A program made the translations under genes and the position numbers. Below are positions 6,791-14,489 of a DNA stretch of 30,715 bases, piece by piece. Source of the stretch: Gp6-AA40 sp035496255 (lineage in GTDB: Bacteria; Acidobacteriota; Vicinamibacteria; Vicinamibacterales; UBA2999). The stretch lies in NCBI GenBank assembly GCA_035496255.1, contig DATJEU010000039.1, positions 1 to 30,715 on the forward strand, read 5' to 3'. Below the pieces are notes generated by a model. The model was not told the origin of the DNA, did not search any database, and saw nothing but the letters and a program-made list of their open reading frames with translations. Position 1 is the first letter of the stretch, and each line of letters starts with the position of its first letter.

Positions 6791-8170
6791 ATGCCGAACG
6801 TTCTCATCGTCGACGACGAGCCCGGGGTCCGCAGCGCGCTGAGCGGCGTGCTGCGCGATGAGGGGTACGAGGTCGACGCGGTCGAGAGCGGCGAGGCCTG
6901 TCTTGACGGCCTGGCCCGCCACACCTACGACGTCGTCGTGCTCGACATCTGGCTGCCGGGCATGGACGGCCTGGCGACACTGCAGCGGATGCGCGAGCGG
7001 CAGGTCGACGCACAGGTGGTCATCATTTCCGGGCATGGCAGCGTCGAGTCGGCGGTGCGGGCGATCAAGATGGGCGCGTACGACTTCGTCGAAAAGCCGC
7101 TGTCGCTCGACAAGACGGTGAACGTCGTGCGCAATGCGCTGCGCCAGCGGCACCTCGAGGCCGAGAACCAGGCGCTGCGCGCGCGCGTCGGCGTGCAGCA
7201 CACCATGGTGGGCGAAAGCTACCTGATGGTGAAGCTGCGGGAGCAGGTGACGATGGCGGCGCCCACCAACGGCCGCGTGCTGATCTACGGCGAGAACGGC
7301 ACCGGGAAGGAGCTGGTGGCGCGCAACATCCACGCGTTGAGCCGGCGGCGCGGCGGTCCGTTCGTCGAAGTCAACTGCGCCGCGATTCCCGAGGAACTGA
7401 TCGAGAGTGAGCTGTTCGGCCACGTCCGCGGTGCGTTCACGGGCGCGGTCGCGGATCGCCGCGGCAAGTTCGAGCTGGCGCACGGCGGCACGATCTTCCT
7501 GGACGAGATCGGCGACATGAGCCTGAAGACGCAGGCCAAGGTGCTGCGCGTGCTGCAGGAACAGGTGATGGAGCCGGTCGGCGGCTCGAACCGGATTCGC
7601 GTCGATGCGCGCGTGCTGGCGGCCACCAACAAGGACCTGACCGCGGAGATTCGCGCGGGCCGCTTTCGTGAGGATCTGTATTTCCGTCTCAACGTCGTCC
7701 CGATGTCGGTGCCGCCGCTCCGCGCCCGCGAGGACGACATCCCGATGCTCGCGGATCACTTCATGGCCATGCTGGCCAGAGAGTACGGCCGCCGCGTGAA
7801 GACGTTCGATGCCGACGCGATGGCGGCGTTGAAGTGCTACACGTGGCCGGGGAACGTGCGCGAGCTGCGGAATGTGGTGGAGCGGCTGATGATCATGGTG
7901 CCAGGCGACGTCATCACCGGGCACGATCTCACGTTCCTCGATGGCTCGGCCACCACGCCCAGGCCGGCGCACAAGCAGGCGCCGATCACACCGCTGCACG
8001 ACGCGCGCGATCAGTTCGAGCGCGACTACATCCTGCGGGTGCTCGCCGCCAACGACGGCAACATGTCGCGGACGGCCGAGGCGCTCGGCGTCGAGCGCAG
8101 CAATCTCTATAAGAAGATGCGCGGGTTCGGCATCGCGCCGCGCCGCAGTGAAGGGGAGATCGAGACGTAG
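6791..8170 (+). CDS. ntrX: NtrX-type sigma54-dependent response regulator
   Basis: This 459-residue regulator has a receiver domain (residues 1-120, phosphoacceptor Asp52 in VVVLDIWLPGMDGL) and a complete AAA+ domain. The AAA+ domain shows the Walker A GENGTGKE (167-174), the sigma54-contact loop GAFTGA (214-219) and the Walker B GGTIFLDEIGDM. A C-terminal Fis-type helix-turn-helix follows (NMSRTAEALGVERSNLYKK). The intact GAFTGA loop shows it can activate sigma54 RNA polymerase. It is paired with the kinase upstream. The gene ends with TAG at 8168-8170, at the edge of a hairpin repeat that separates it from the convergent DUF5916 gene. Confidence 0.95.
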   Translation: MPNVLIVDDEPGVRSALSGVLRDEGYEVDAVESGEACLDGLARHTYDVVVLDIWLPGMDGLATLQRMRERQVDAQVVIISGHGSVESAVRAIKMGAYDFVEKPLSLDKTVNVVRNALRQRHLEAENQALRARVGVQHTMVGESYLMVKLREQVTMAAPTNGRVLIYGENGTGKELVARNIHALSRRRGGPFVEVNCAAIPEELIESELFGHVRGAFTGAVADRRGKFELAHGGTIFLDEIGDMSLKTQAKVLRVLQEQVMEPVGGSNRIRVDARVLAATNKDLTAEIRAGRFREDLYFRLNVVPMSVPPLRAREDDIPMLADHFMAMLAREYGRRVKTFDADAMAALKCYTWPGNVRELRNVVERLMIMVPGDVITGHDLTFLDGSATTPRPAHKQAPITPLHDARDQFERDYILRVLAANDGNMSRTAEALGVERSNLYKKMRGFGIAPRRSEGEIET

Positions 8171-8242
8171 CGCCGGCCGGTCTACAAAGCAAGACCGCCC
8201 TACAGGTACCTGTAGGGCGCATCTTGCTTTATAGATGCGCCG
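8171..8242 (+). repeat. ~72 bp hairpin element, copy 1 (likely bidirectional terminator)
   Basis: The centre is a perfect 20-base palindrome, CCCTACAGGTACCTGTAGGG (8198-8217). It is flanked by GCAAGA/TCTTGC and then by TCTACAAA/TTTATAGA and CGGCCGG/GCGCCG, so nearly the whole 72 bases fold back. It fills the gap between two convergent genes exactly, beginning one base after one stop codon and ending one base before the other. Two more copies lie at 10968-11113. Confidence 0.9.
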
Positions 8243-10918
8243 TCATTTGCCAATCCAGTACGCCATCTTTACCAGAAACACGTCGTCGCCTGGCGCTCTG
8301 AAGAGCGCGCGCATGTCTCGACCCAGGGCGAAGTTGCCGGGGTCCCGCGAATCAATCTGCTGTCGCGTCCAGACCGCATAAAACGTCGAGCCGGGCTTGA
8401 GCTCCCAGCGCAACACTGCGTTGACGCGCAGCGACTTGAAGTTGAAGTCGGGATTGTCGAACGTAAACTGCGGCGCGCCGGCGCTTTCGTCGGGCGACAC
8501 GGTGTAGCTGGTGCCGTCGAAGGAGAGCATGTGTCCCGGCGTCCCGTACGGAACGAAGTTGTACGTACGCGGCGCGGCGAGTTCCTTGAAGGTCGTGTAG
8601 TCCCCGGTCGCGAGCAGCGGCTGCGCGAAGAGCGTCACCGACATCTTGGGGGTGAGCAGCGCCGTCACGCGGGTCTGCAGCGTCAGTTGCTTCTGGTTCA
8701 ATCCGCCGAACACATAGCGGCTTCCGTAGGTGCTGGTCGCCGTGGGATCGGCAACGGTCGTGATGTATTGGGCCGCCTGACGCTGGCGATTCCATTGCGG
8801 CCCGGTGTTGATGGTGAGCCGCGATGATGGCTTGTAGTTCACCGTCACGCCCCAGGAGCGGTTCCAGGCTTCACAGTCGCAGCCGTTGAATTGCGTGAAG
8901 GCCCCGAACGAAATCACGCTGCGCGAGTCGGTGTTGCCGTTGACATTGAGGAAATTGCCGGCGGGACTGATCGAGAGCGGGCCACCGCGGGTCAGTCGAT
9001 CGTTCAGCGTTTCCTGGTTGGTTCCGGCGTTCAGATTGAGGTTCCAGTAGTTCAAGAACTGCATCTGATACGAAATCTGGTCGCCGTCGCTCTGCAGCTC
9101 GCGATTGAAGTTCCACGTGTACCACTTCGCGGCCCAGAGGAACCGGCTTCGCAAGACCTTGCCCGGCGTGTTGTTCCGCAGCGTCCAGACGACGTGCATG
9201 CCCGAGCGATCGCTGGTGCTGAGGAACCCGAGGTCATTCGACTCGAAGCCTGGACTGACGGTCCAGAGAGAAGCATTGAGGCGCCAGATGCCGGTGTTGC
9301 GATTGACCATCACGCGGCCGGTGTAGCCCTGCAGGGATGTGCGCGTGGGATCGAGGCGCACCTGCGGCTCGTCTGGCCGCTGAAAGTAACGTTGCGGCGC
9401 CAGTTGCAACGAGTTGATGACGTCCGTCGATCCCTCAACCTGGCTGCCCGACAATCGCCCGTTGATCGCCCAGACGTGTTGCCTGTCGAGGAAGAAGTAA
9501 CCGTCGGCACCGACGACGTACGCCTGTTTCACGAGGGACGTGCGCGCATTGTCGTCGGGCAACTGGCGATTCGTCGCCGTCAGCAGCATGCCGATGCCGG
9601 CGCGGCGGCCGATGTCGTGCTGAACCCGGGCCACGGTGTAGTTGGTCATCGGTTCGACCAGTGCACGGCTGCGCGCGCCGGCATTCTGGATGCGCGCCGT
9701 CTCTTCGCCGGTCACCGCTTCGAGAAAGCCCAGGCTCCAGTTGCTGCGAGTTTTGCCCGTGAGTTTGACCGCGCCGAGGATGGTCGTCGCCGTCGGCGCA
9801 TCGACGAAATCGCCCGAGGCCGACAGTTGCGGCGCCCGTCCGATGCGGCGCGAGTAGAACAGCGTCGGCTCGGAGTTGTTGAAGCCCCACGAGTCGTTGG
9901 CGCCGCCGCTGCCGAAGTTGCCGAAAATCTGCGAGCCTTCGAGAAAGAAGGCGCGCTTTTCCTGGTAGTAGGTCTCAAAGGCGGTGAGGTTGACGACGGC
10001 GGGATCGACCTCGACCTGGCCGAAGTCGGGATTCACCGAGGCGTTCAGCGTCAGGTTGTTCGTGACGCCCCACTTCATGTCCACACCCGCCGAGCCGAAT
10101 GCGCGCGAGCCGTCGTTGAACGGATTGCCGTCCGCCGGCTTGATGAACTCGGTGCGGCCCGCGGTATAGGGCAGCCACTCGAGATGCCGTCCGGGTGACA
10201 GCCCGTCGAGACCGTCCAGATCGATCATCTTCGATGCGAGGCCGGAATCGTTCTTCGGCACCATCCGCAGGAACGTGCTCTCGTTGCGGCGCTGCACGTA
10301 ACGTTCGACGTTGATGCCCCACGTCTGCTCCTGCGCACCGGTGAAGCGCAACTGCGACAGCGGGATGCGGATTTCGGCGGTCCACCCGTGTTCATCGATG
10401 GCGACCTGCGACTGCCACACGGCGTCCCAGCTCGAGTCGGTCCAGCTGTCGTTGTACAGGATCATGTCCTGCTGCACGTTCGCGGCCGAGACGCGGAACA
10501 TTGCGCCGGTGAGGTGATCGTGCAGCGGGTCGAGGTAGATGCCGATCCAGTCGCCGTCGAATCCGTTGTCGCGCGCCGTCATGCGACGGCCGAGCGCCGC
10601 CGGATCGCCATCGAACATCCGCGCCCCGACATACAGCGCGGCATCGTCATACAGGATCCGGATCTCGGTGTCGTCGGTCGCCGGGCGACCCTCGTCCGGA
10701 TCGCGTTGCGTGAAGCCCGACACCGGGATCGCCTGGGCCCACGTTTCGTCGGTGAGGTGACCGTCGATGACCGGCGGGTGTGCCGTGCGGGTGGCCGTGA
10801 CCACCCGGACGATGGGTGGCGGAATCGGCTCGGCGGATTGAGCAAACACTCGGGATGACAGGAGTGCGAGGACAGCAGCGGCCGATGCCCTGAAGAGGGG
10901 TCCAGCGGAAGGATGCAT
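8243..10918 (-). CDS. DUF5916 outer-membrane-like protein with a family 9-type carbohydrate-binding domain
   Basis: The product has 891 residues and begins with a signal peptide (LFRASAAAVLALLSSRVFA). Next is a family 9-like beta-sandwich domain (about residues 45-210), with motifs HPPVIDGHLTDETWAQA, DDTEIRILYDDAALYVGARM and WTAEIRIPLSQLRF. The long C-terminal part is rich in alternating aromatic beta strands and contains LNASVNPDFGQVEVDPAVVN, the signature stretch of DUF5916, with FYAVWTRQQID near the end. A C-terminal barrel in the outer membrane is likely. The family is common in Acidobacteriota and Bacteroidota and its role is not established; sugar or polymer binding is a guess. The start is the ATG at 10918. 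The frame remains open to 11275, but that part is translated repeat. The gene stands alone. Confidence 0.88.
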   Translation of the reverse strand: MHPSAGPLFRASAAAVLALLSSRVFAQSAEPIPPPIVRVVTATRTAHPPVIDGHLTDETWAQAIPVSGFTQRDPDEGRPATDDTEIRILYDDAALYVGARMFDGDPAALGRRMTARDNGFDGDWIGIYLDPLHDHLTGAMFRVSAANVQQDMILYNDSWTDSSWDAVWQSQVAIDEHGWTAEIRIPLSQLRFTGAQEQTWGINVERYVQRRNESTFLRMVPKNDSGLASKMIDLDGLDGLSPGRHLEWLPYTAGRTEFIKPADGNPFNDGSRAFGSAGVDMKWGVTNNLTLNASVNPDFGQVEVDPAVVNLTAFETYYQEKRAFFLEGSQIFGNFGSGGANDSWGFNNSEPTLFYSRRIGRAPQLSASGDFVDAPTATTILGAVKLTGKTRSNWSLGFLEAVTGEETARIQNAGARSRALVEPMTNYTVARVQHDIGRRAGIGMLLTATNRQLPDDNARTSLVKQAYVVGADGYFFLDRQHVWAINGRLSGSQVEGSTDVINSLQLAPQRYFQRPDEPQVRLDPTRTSLQGYTGRVMVNRNTGIWRLNASLWTVSPGFESNDLGFLSTSDRSGMHVVWTLRNNTPGKVLRSRFLWAAKWYTWNFNRELQSDGDQISYQMQFLNYWNLNLNAGTNQETLNDRLTRGGPLSISPAGNFLNVNGNTDSRSVISFGAFTQFNGCDCEAWNRSWGVTVNYKPSSRLTINTGPQWNRQRQAAQYITTVADPTATSTYGSRYVFGGLNQKQLTLQTRVTALLTPKMSVTLFAQPLLATGDYTTFKELAAPRTYNFVPYGTPGHMLSFDGTSYTVSPDESAGAPQFTFDNPDFNFKSLRVNAVLRWELKPGSTFYAVWTRQQIDSRDPGNFALGRDMRALFRAPGDDVFLVKMAYWIGK

Positions 10919-10967
10919 CAACGTGTTGACGAATAGACGGTCGTGATTAGCGAATGGTTGGCGTTTG

Positions 10968-11040
10968 CGCCCGGCCGGTCTAAAAAGCAAGACCGGCCCT
11001 ACAGGTACGTGTAGGGGGCATCTTGCCTTATAGATGCGCC
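10968..11040 (+). repeat. ~72 bp hairpin element, copy 2
   Basis: This copy matches the element at 8171-8242 almost base for base (CCGGCCGGTCTA at the start, TCTTGCCTTATAGATGCGCC at the end). Its central palindrome carries one mismatch. It lies head to tail with copy 3 in the gap between two minus-strand genes. Confidence 0.9.
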
Positions 11041-11113
11041 GCCCGGCCGCTCTAAAGAGCAAGACCGGCCCTACAGGGACGGGTACGGCGCATCTTGCCT
11101 TATAGATGCGCCG
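11041..11113 (+). repeat. ~72 bp hairpin element, copy 3, containing a stop codon
   Basis: This copy is tandem with copy 2, with a more diverged centre (CCCTACAGGGACGGGTACGG). Its right end, TTATAGATGCGCCG, provides the last residues (AAHL) and the TAA stop (11102-11100) of the formimidoyltransferase gene, so the element overlaps that coding sequence. Confidence 0.88.
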
Positions 11114-12005
11114 CGCGGCCCAGCCGGTCCTCGAGGATTTGCCGCGTGTCGAATCGGGCCAGCCGTAGCGATTCGGTGGCGTCCGGCGGGAGGGCGGCGC
11201 GAGGCAGAAGACCCACGATTTCACTTTCGACCACATCGGTTCCGAACTGTCGTGCCGCCCGGGCAACGGCGGCAAACGCTTCCGCCATACCCGTGCGCCG
11301 ATAGTCGGTGAGGTTCATCGACACCTGTGCGAGGTGCCGGTCGTGGACGGCCAGGCCCAATGCCTTGACGGCTGGCAGGCCGCCGTCACGTTCCCGGACA
11401 ATCGACGCGATCCGTTTCGCGATCGTCACATCAGCGGTCGCCAGGTTCACGTTGAAGGCGATGAGCGGCGGACGAGCGCCGATGGCCACCGCTCCTGCCG
11501 TGGGATGCGGAAGGGACGGACCGAAGTCGGGCCGCCATTCGGGCCTCGCCATCCTGGCGGTCAAGCCTTCGAACTGGCCGCGACGGACATCGGCCAGGTT
11601 CCGTCGGTGCGGCGCCGTGGCGGCATCCTCGTACAGAAACACCGGCAGGTCGAATCGCGCGGCAACGATCGACGCCGTGTCACGCGCCAGCGCCACGCAC
11701 TCGGCCATCGGTGTGTCGTTCAACGGCACGAACGGCACGACATCGACGGCGCCGATGCGTGGGTGCTCGCCGTGATGGGTCCGCAGATCGATCCGCGGCA
11801 CTGCCGCAGCGAACAGCGTGAGCACCGCGTCACCAACTCCGGTCGCCGTGCCGGCCAGCGTGATCACCGACCGGTTGTGCGCGGCGTCCGACGAGACGTC
11901 GAGCAGCCGCACGCCGCGTGTGTGTGCGACCGCGCTCGCGATCGCCTCGACGATCTCGGGGCGGCGTCCTTCGCTGACGTTCGGCACGCACTCGATCATC
12001 GGCAT
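11100..12005 (-). CDS. ftcD: Glutamate formimidoyltransferase
   Basis: This enzyme transfers the formimino group between N-formimino-glutamate and tetrahydrofolate, in histidine breakdown. The 301-residue product has both family subdomains: MIECVPNVSEGRRPEIVEAI at the start, DAAHNRSVITLAG, HHGEHPRIGAVDVVPFVPL (about residues 77-95), FLYEDAA, and ARPPLIAFNVNLATADV at the start of the second subdomain. There is no cyclodeaminase domain. An AGGAT motif lies upstream of the ATG at 12005, and a second ATG two codons in is possible. The last codons and TAA come from a hairpin repeat. No other histidine-degradation gene is adjacent. The gene diverges from the long plus-strand run. Confidence 0.93.
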   Translation of the reverse strand: MPMIECVPNVSEGRRPEIVEAIASAVAHTRGVRLLDVSSDAAHNRSVITLAGTATGVGDAVLTLFAAAVPRIDLRTHHGEHPRIGAVDVVPFVPLNDTPMAECVALARDTASIVAARFDLPVFLYEDAATAPHRRNLADVRRGQFEGLTARMARPEWRPDFGPSLPHPTAGAVAIGARPPLIAFNVNLATADVTIAKRIASIVRERDGGLPAVKALGLAVHDRHLAQVSMNLTDYRRTGMAEAFAAVARAARQFGTDVVESEIVGLLPRAALPPDATESLRLARFDTRQILEDRLGRAAHL

Positions 12006-12024
12006 CGCGGATCCTACTAAAGTC

Positions 12025-12053
12025 TTGTCTGACAGGAAGTTTTGGCCGATAAT
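12025..12053 (+). promoter_or_regulatory. Sigma70-like promoter of the plus-strand run
   Basis: TTGTCT (12025-12030) is separated by exactly 17 bases from GATAAT (12048-12053), matching 4 of 6 and 5 of 6 consensus bases. The predicted start near 12060 leaves a leader of about 28 bases before the ATG at 12088. It lies in the divergent gap, so it is well placed to drive the TPR gene and those behind it. Confidence 0.6.
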
Positions 12054-12087
12054 CGCTGCCGTCGCGGGGCCTTCCGCGGCCCTCCAG

Positions 12088-12906
12088 ATGATGCGCGAGA
12101 CGCTGCCAGTCGACCCCGCCGGAGCGGGCGCGGCGCCGGACCCTGATCAGCGCTCGCACTCGGGGAACGCCGGCCGCGAGTCGCGGATCGAGGAACTGCT
12201 CCTGTCGGGACTCGATCACTATTTCGCCGGCAAGTATGAAGCCGCCATCGACATCTGGACGCGCGTCGCCTTTCTCGAACGGGGCCACGGCCGCGCACGC
12301 GCCTACATCGAGCGCGCCCGCGGTGCGCAGGCGGAGCGCCAGCGCGAGTGCGAGGAGTGGTTGCACGACGGCGTCGCCGCATATCAGGCGGGCGACGTCG
12401 AGACCGCGCGGACGCTGTTGACGCGAGCGGTTGAACAGGGCGGTCCGACCGACGTTGCGCTGGCGTTCCTGCAGCGCGTCAATCGCCTCGAGGCGGCACT
12501 CGAGGCATCCACAGCCACCGGATCCGAGCGGCGAGTCCCGGCGTCGCATTCGCGCCAGTCACCGACCCGCTGGGTGCCGACGATCGCCGTCAGCGCGGTG
12601 ATCGTCGCGGCGATTATCGGCGCGGCGTTTCCGATCGCGTCGTGGATCGCGGAACTGCCGATGACGATGCCGGCGGCGGAAGCCCCGCGTCCCGAGCCGC
12701 TGCCCGTCGTGCGCACGTCCGACATGCTGCTCGCACAGGCGCGGGCGCTGTACGCCCAAGGCAGAGCGAAGGAGACATTGCCGTTGCTCGATCGGATCCC
12801 GCGCACCGATCCGGCGCGCGCCGACGCCGACCGTCTCCTCGCGCGGGTGCAGCGCGACGTGTTGGCGACCATCGCGACCGGCGCCAGGAAAGGGACCGGC
12901 CGATGA
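12088..12906 (+). CDS. TPR-like protein with one membrane segment
   Basis: This 272-residue protein is not one I can name. Residues about 33-130 form helical repeats of TPR character (SGLDHYFAGKYEAAIDIWTR, then LHDGVAAYQAGDVETARTLL). A single strong membrane segment follows (about 164-187, IAVSAVIVAAIIGAAFPIAS), and another TPR-like helix pair comes after it (LLAQARALYAQGRAKETLPL). It is probably an inner-membrane scaffold with repeats on both sides or folded back. The ATG at 12088 is chosen because a good promoter lies just upstream; an adjacent ATG at 12091 is equally possible. Its stop overlaps the next start (ATGA), so the two genes are coupled. Confidence 0.75.
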   Translation: MMRETLPVDPAGAGAAPDPDQRSHSGNAGRESRIEELLLSGLDHYFAGKYEAAIDIWTRVAFLERGHGRARAYIERARGAQAERQRECEEWLHDGVAAYQAGDVETARTLLTRAVEQGGPTDVALAFLQRVNRLEAALEASTATGSERRVPASHSRQSPTRWVPTIAVSAVIVAAIIGAAFPIASWIAELPMTMPAAEAPRPEPLPVVRTSDMLLAQARALYAQGRAKETLPLLDRIPRTDPARADADRLLARVQRDVLATIATGARKGTGR

Positions 12907-14003
12907 AGTGTCCGAAGTGCGAATATCTCGGCTTTGACACCGGCGATCGCTGCCGCAATTGCGGCTACGACTTCTCGTTGATCGTCGCCGCACCGCCGGA
13001 ACCGGCCGGCGAATTGTCCCTTCACACGGAATCGAGCGACGCGCCGGTCGACTGGCTCAGCGACCTCGAGGCGATGGCCGCCGACGCCCAGGCTGCAACG
13101 GTCGCTGCCTCAGCGCCGGAAGTGGCTCGGCGGAAGGATGCGCCGTTGACCGAGTCGCGGCCGGCGCCGTTGGCCGCGTCGGCGGCGATGACGGCGGCAC
13201 CAGTGGCACCAGTGGCTGTCGTACCAGTGCCGGCCGCGTCATCGATCGTGCCGGCTTTCGACGTGCCGGAGCCTCCGCTGGCGTTTCGCGGCGAACCGGC
13301 GCTGCCGCTGTTCAGCAGCGAGTCGGGCGACGATGACGAGCCGTTGATCAAGTTGCCGTCGCAGCCGAGGCCGCCACTGGCGGTGCGGCGTACACCGGAG
13401 ACGCCGCGCCTGCGCGCGGTGGCGAGAGGCACACAGCGTCCGGCGGGTCCAGGCGATCCCCTCAAGCTGGGCGAACGGCTGGCCGAACCACAGCTCGACT
13501 TCCTGCCGGAAACGGCACCGGCGATGCCGCGGGGCACGTCGCGGCACGCGGACGCGCGAACACTATCGCCTCGCGACGAGCTGACGACGAGCACGGCGGG
13601 TCCCCGGCTCATGGCGGCGGCGATCGATCATGCGATTCTCGCGGTGATCGACGTGATCGTCCTGTACCTCACGCTTCGCATCGCGCAGCTCGAGCTCGCT
13701 GACATTCGCAACCTGCCGATCCTGCCGATGGGCGCGTTCCTGGGATTGCTGAAGCTGGCGTACTTCGCGGCGTTTACCTGCGTCGGCGGCCAGACGATCG
13801 GCAAGATGGCCGCCGGCATCCGCGTCGTGGGCGACGATCAACGCGCGCTCGATGCGCCGCACGCGATCCATCGGGCGCTCGCCGGTGCGATTTCGTTCCT
13901 GACCTTCGGCCTCGGCTTCGTGCCCGCGCTCCTCGGCAGCGATCATCGCGCGCTGCACGATCGCCTCGCGCATACCCGGGTTGTGGTCCTGCCTGGCGCC
14001 TGA
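12903..14003 (+). CDS. Zinc-ribbon and RDD-domain membrane protein
   Basis: This 366-residue protein opens with a four-cysteine zinc ribbon (MKCPKCEYLGFDTGDRCRNC; Cys3, 6, 17, 20). A long proline- and alanine-rich linker (about 30-230) with no clear fold follows, then a C-terminal RDD domain (from about residue 236; GPRLMAAAIDHAILAVIDVI, GGQTIGKMAAGIRVV, ALHDRLAHTRVV) with three membrane segments. RDD proteins are membrane proteins of mixed or unknown role, some linked to ion exchange. The start ATG overlaps the stop of the TPR gene by four bases. The pair may form one membrane complex; that is inference from coupling. Confidence 0.85.
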   Translation: MKCPKCEYLGFDTGDRCRNCGYDFSLIVAAPPEPAGELSLHTESSDAPVDWLSDLEAMAADAQAATVAASAPEVARRKDAPLTESRPAPLAASAAMTAAPVAPVAVVPVPAASSIVPAFDVPEPPLAFRGEPALPLFSSESGDDDEPLIKLPSQPRPPLAVRRTPETPRLRAVARGTQRPAGPGDPLKLGERLAEPQLDFLPETAPAMPRGTSRHADARTLSPRDELTTSTAGPRLMAAAIDHAILAVIDVIVLYLTLRIAQLELADIRNLPILPMGAFLGLLKLAYFAAFTCVGGQTIGKMAAGIRVVGDDQRALDAPHAIHRALAGAISFLTFGLGFVPALLGSDHRALHDRLAHTRVVVLPGA

Positions 14004-14021
14004 GCGCGCCCTTTCCACGTG

Positions 14022-14489
14022 ATGCGTCGACTCGGGGTTTTCATCGCCACCTGCGGCTACGTTGGTTATGCGCCCGTCGCACCGGGCACCTTTGGTTCGG
14101 CCGCTGGTCTCGTCGCCTTTTACCTGGTACGTGCCTCGGGATCGTCGATCGTCGAGGTCGCGACGATCCTGCTGCTGTTCCTCGTCGGCGTCTGGAGCGG
14201 CACCGAAGCCGAGCATCACTTTGGCGGGATCGATCCGGCACCGGTCGTGATGGATGAAGTGGTCGGCATGCTGATCACGCTGGCCTTCATACCGGTCAAC
14301 TGGGTTGGCGCGCTCGTCGGCTTTTTCGTCTTCCGAATCCTCGACGTGTTCAAGCCGTGGCCGGCGGCGCAGTTCGAGTCGCTGCCGGGCGGGCTCGGGG
14401 TGATGGCCGATGACGGGATGGCCGCGATTTACGGGAACCTGATCATGCAGGTGCTCGTGCACCTCCTGCCGGTTGGATGGCTGGTGTGA
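14022..14489 (+). CDS. pgpA: Phosphatidylglycerophosphatase A
   Basis: PgpA dephosphorylates phosphatidylglycerophosphate to phosphatidylglycerol in the inner membrane. The 155-residue product shows the whole family pattern: GYAPVAPGTFGSAAG near the start, DPAPVVMDEVVGM, FRILDVFKPWPA and the terminal GLGVMADDGMAAIYGNL, with the acidic residues thought to bind metal. I place the start at the ATG at 14022; a GTG directly before it is possible. It overlaps cinA by 13 bases, as often seen for this pair, and other phospholipid genes (plsY, gpsA) follow in the same run. Confidence 0.95.
   Translation: MRRLGVFIATCGYVGYAPVAPGTFGSAAGLVAFYLVRASGSSIVEVATILLLFLVGVWSGTEAEHHFGGIDPAPVVMDEVVGMLITLAFIPVNWVGALVGFFVFRILDVFKPWPAAQFESLPGGLGVMADDGMAAIYGNLIMQVLVHLLPVGWLV

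Noticed and set aside
6521..7999. 492-residue minus-strand frame opposite ntrX
   Set aside because: It is an antisense shadow: composition is typical of the reverse strand in GC-rich genes, and the opposite frame has every NtrX motif.
10919..11275. N-terminal extension of the DUF5916 protein
   Set aside because: It is translated from hairpin repeats 2 and 3 and overlaps the formimidoyltransferase. A signal peptide begins at the ATG at 10918.
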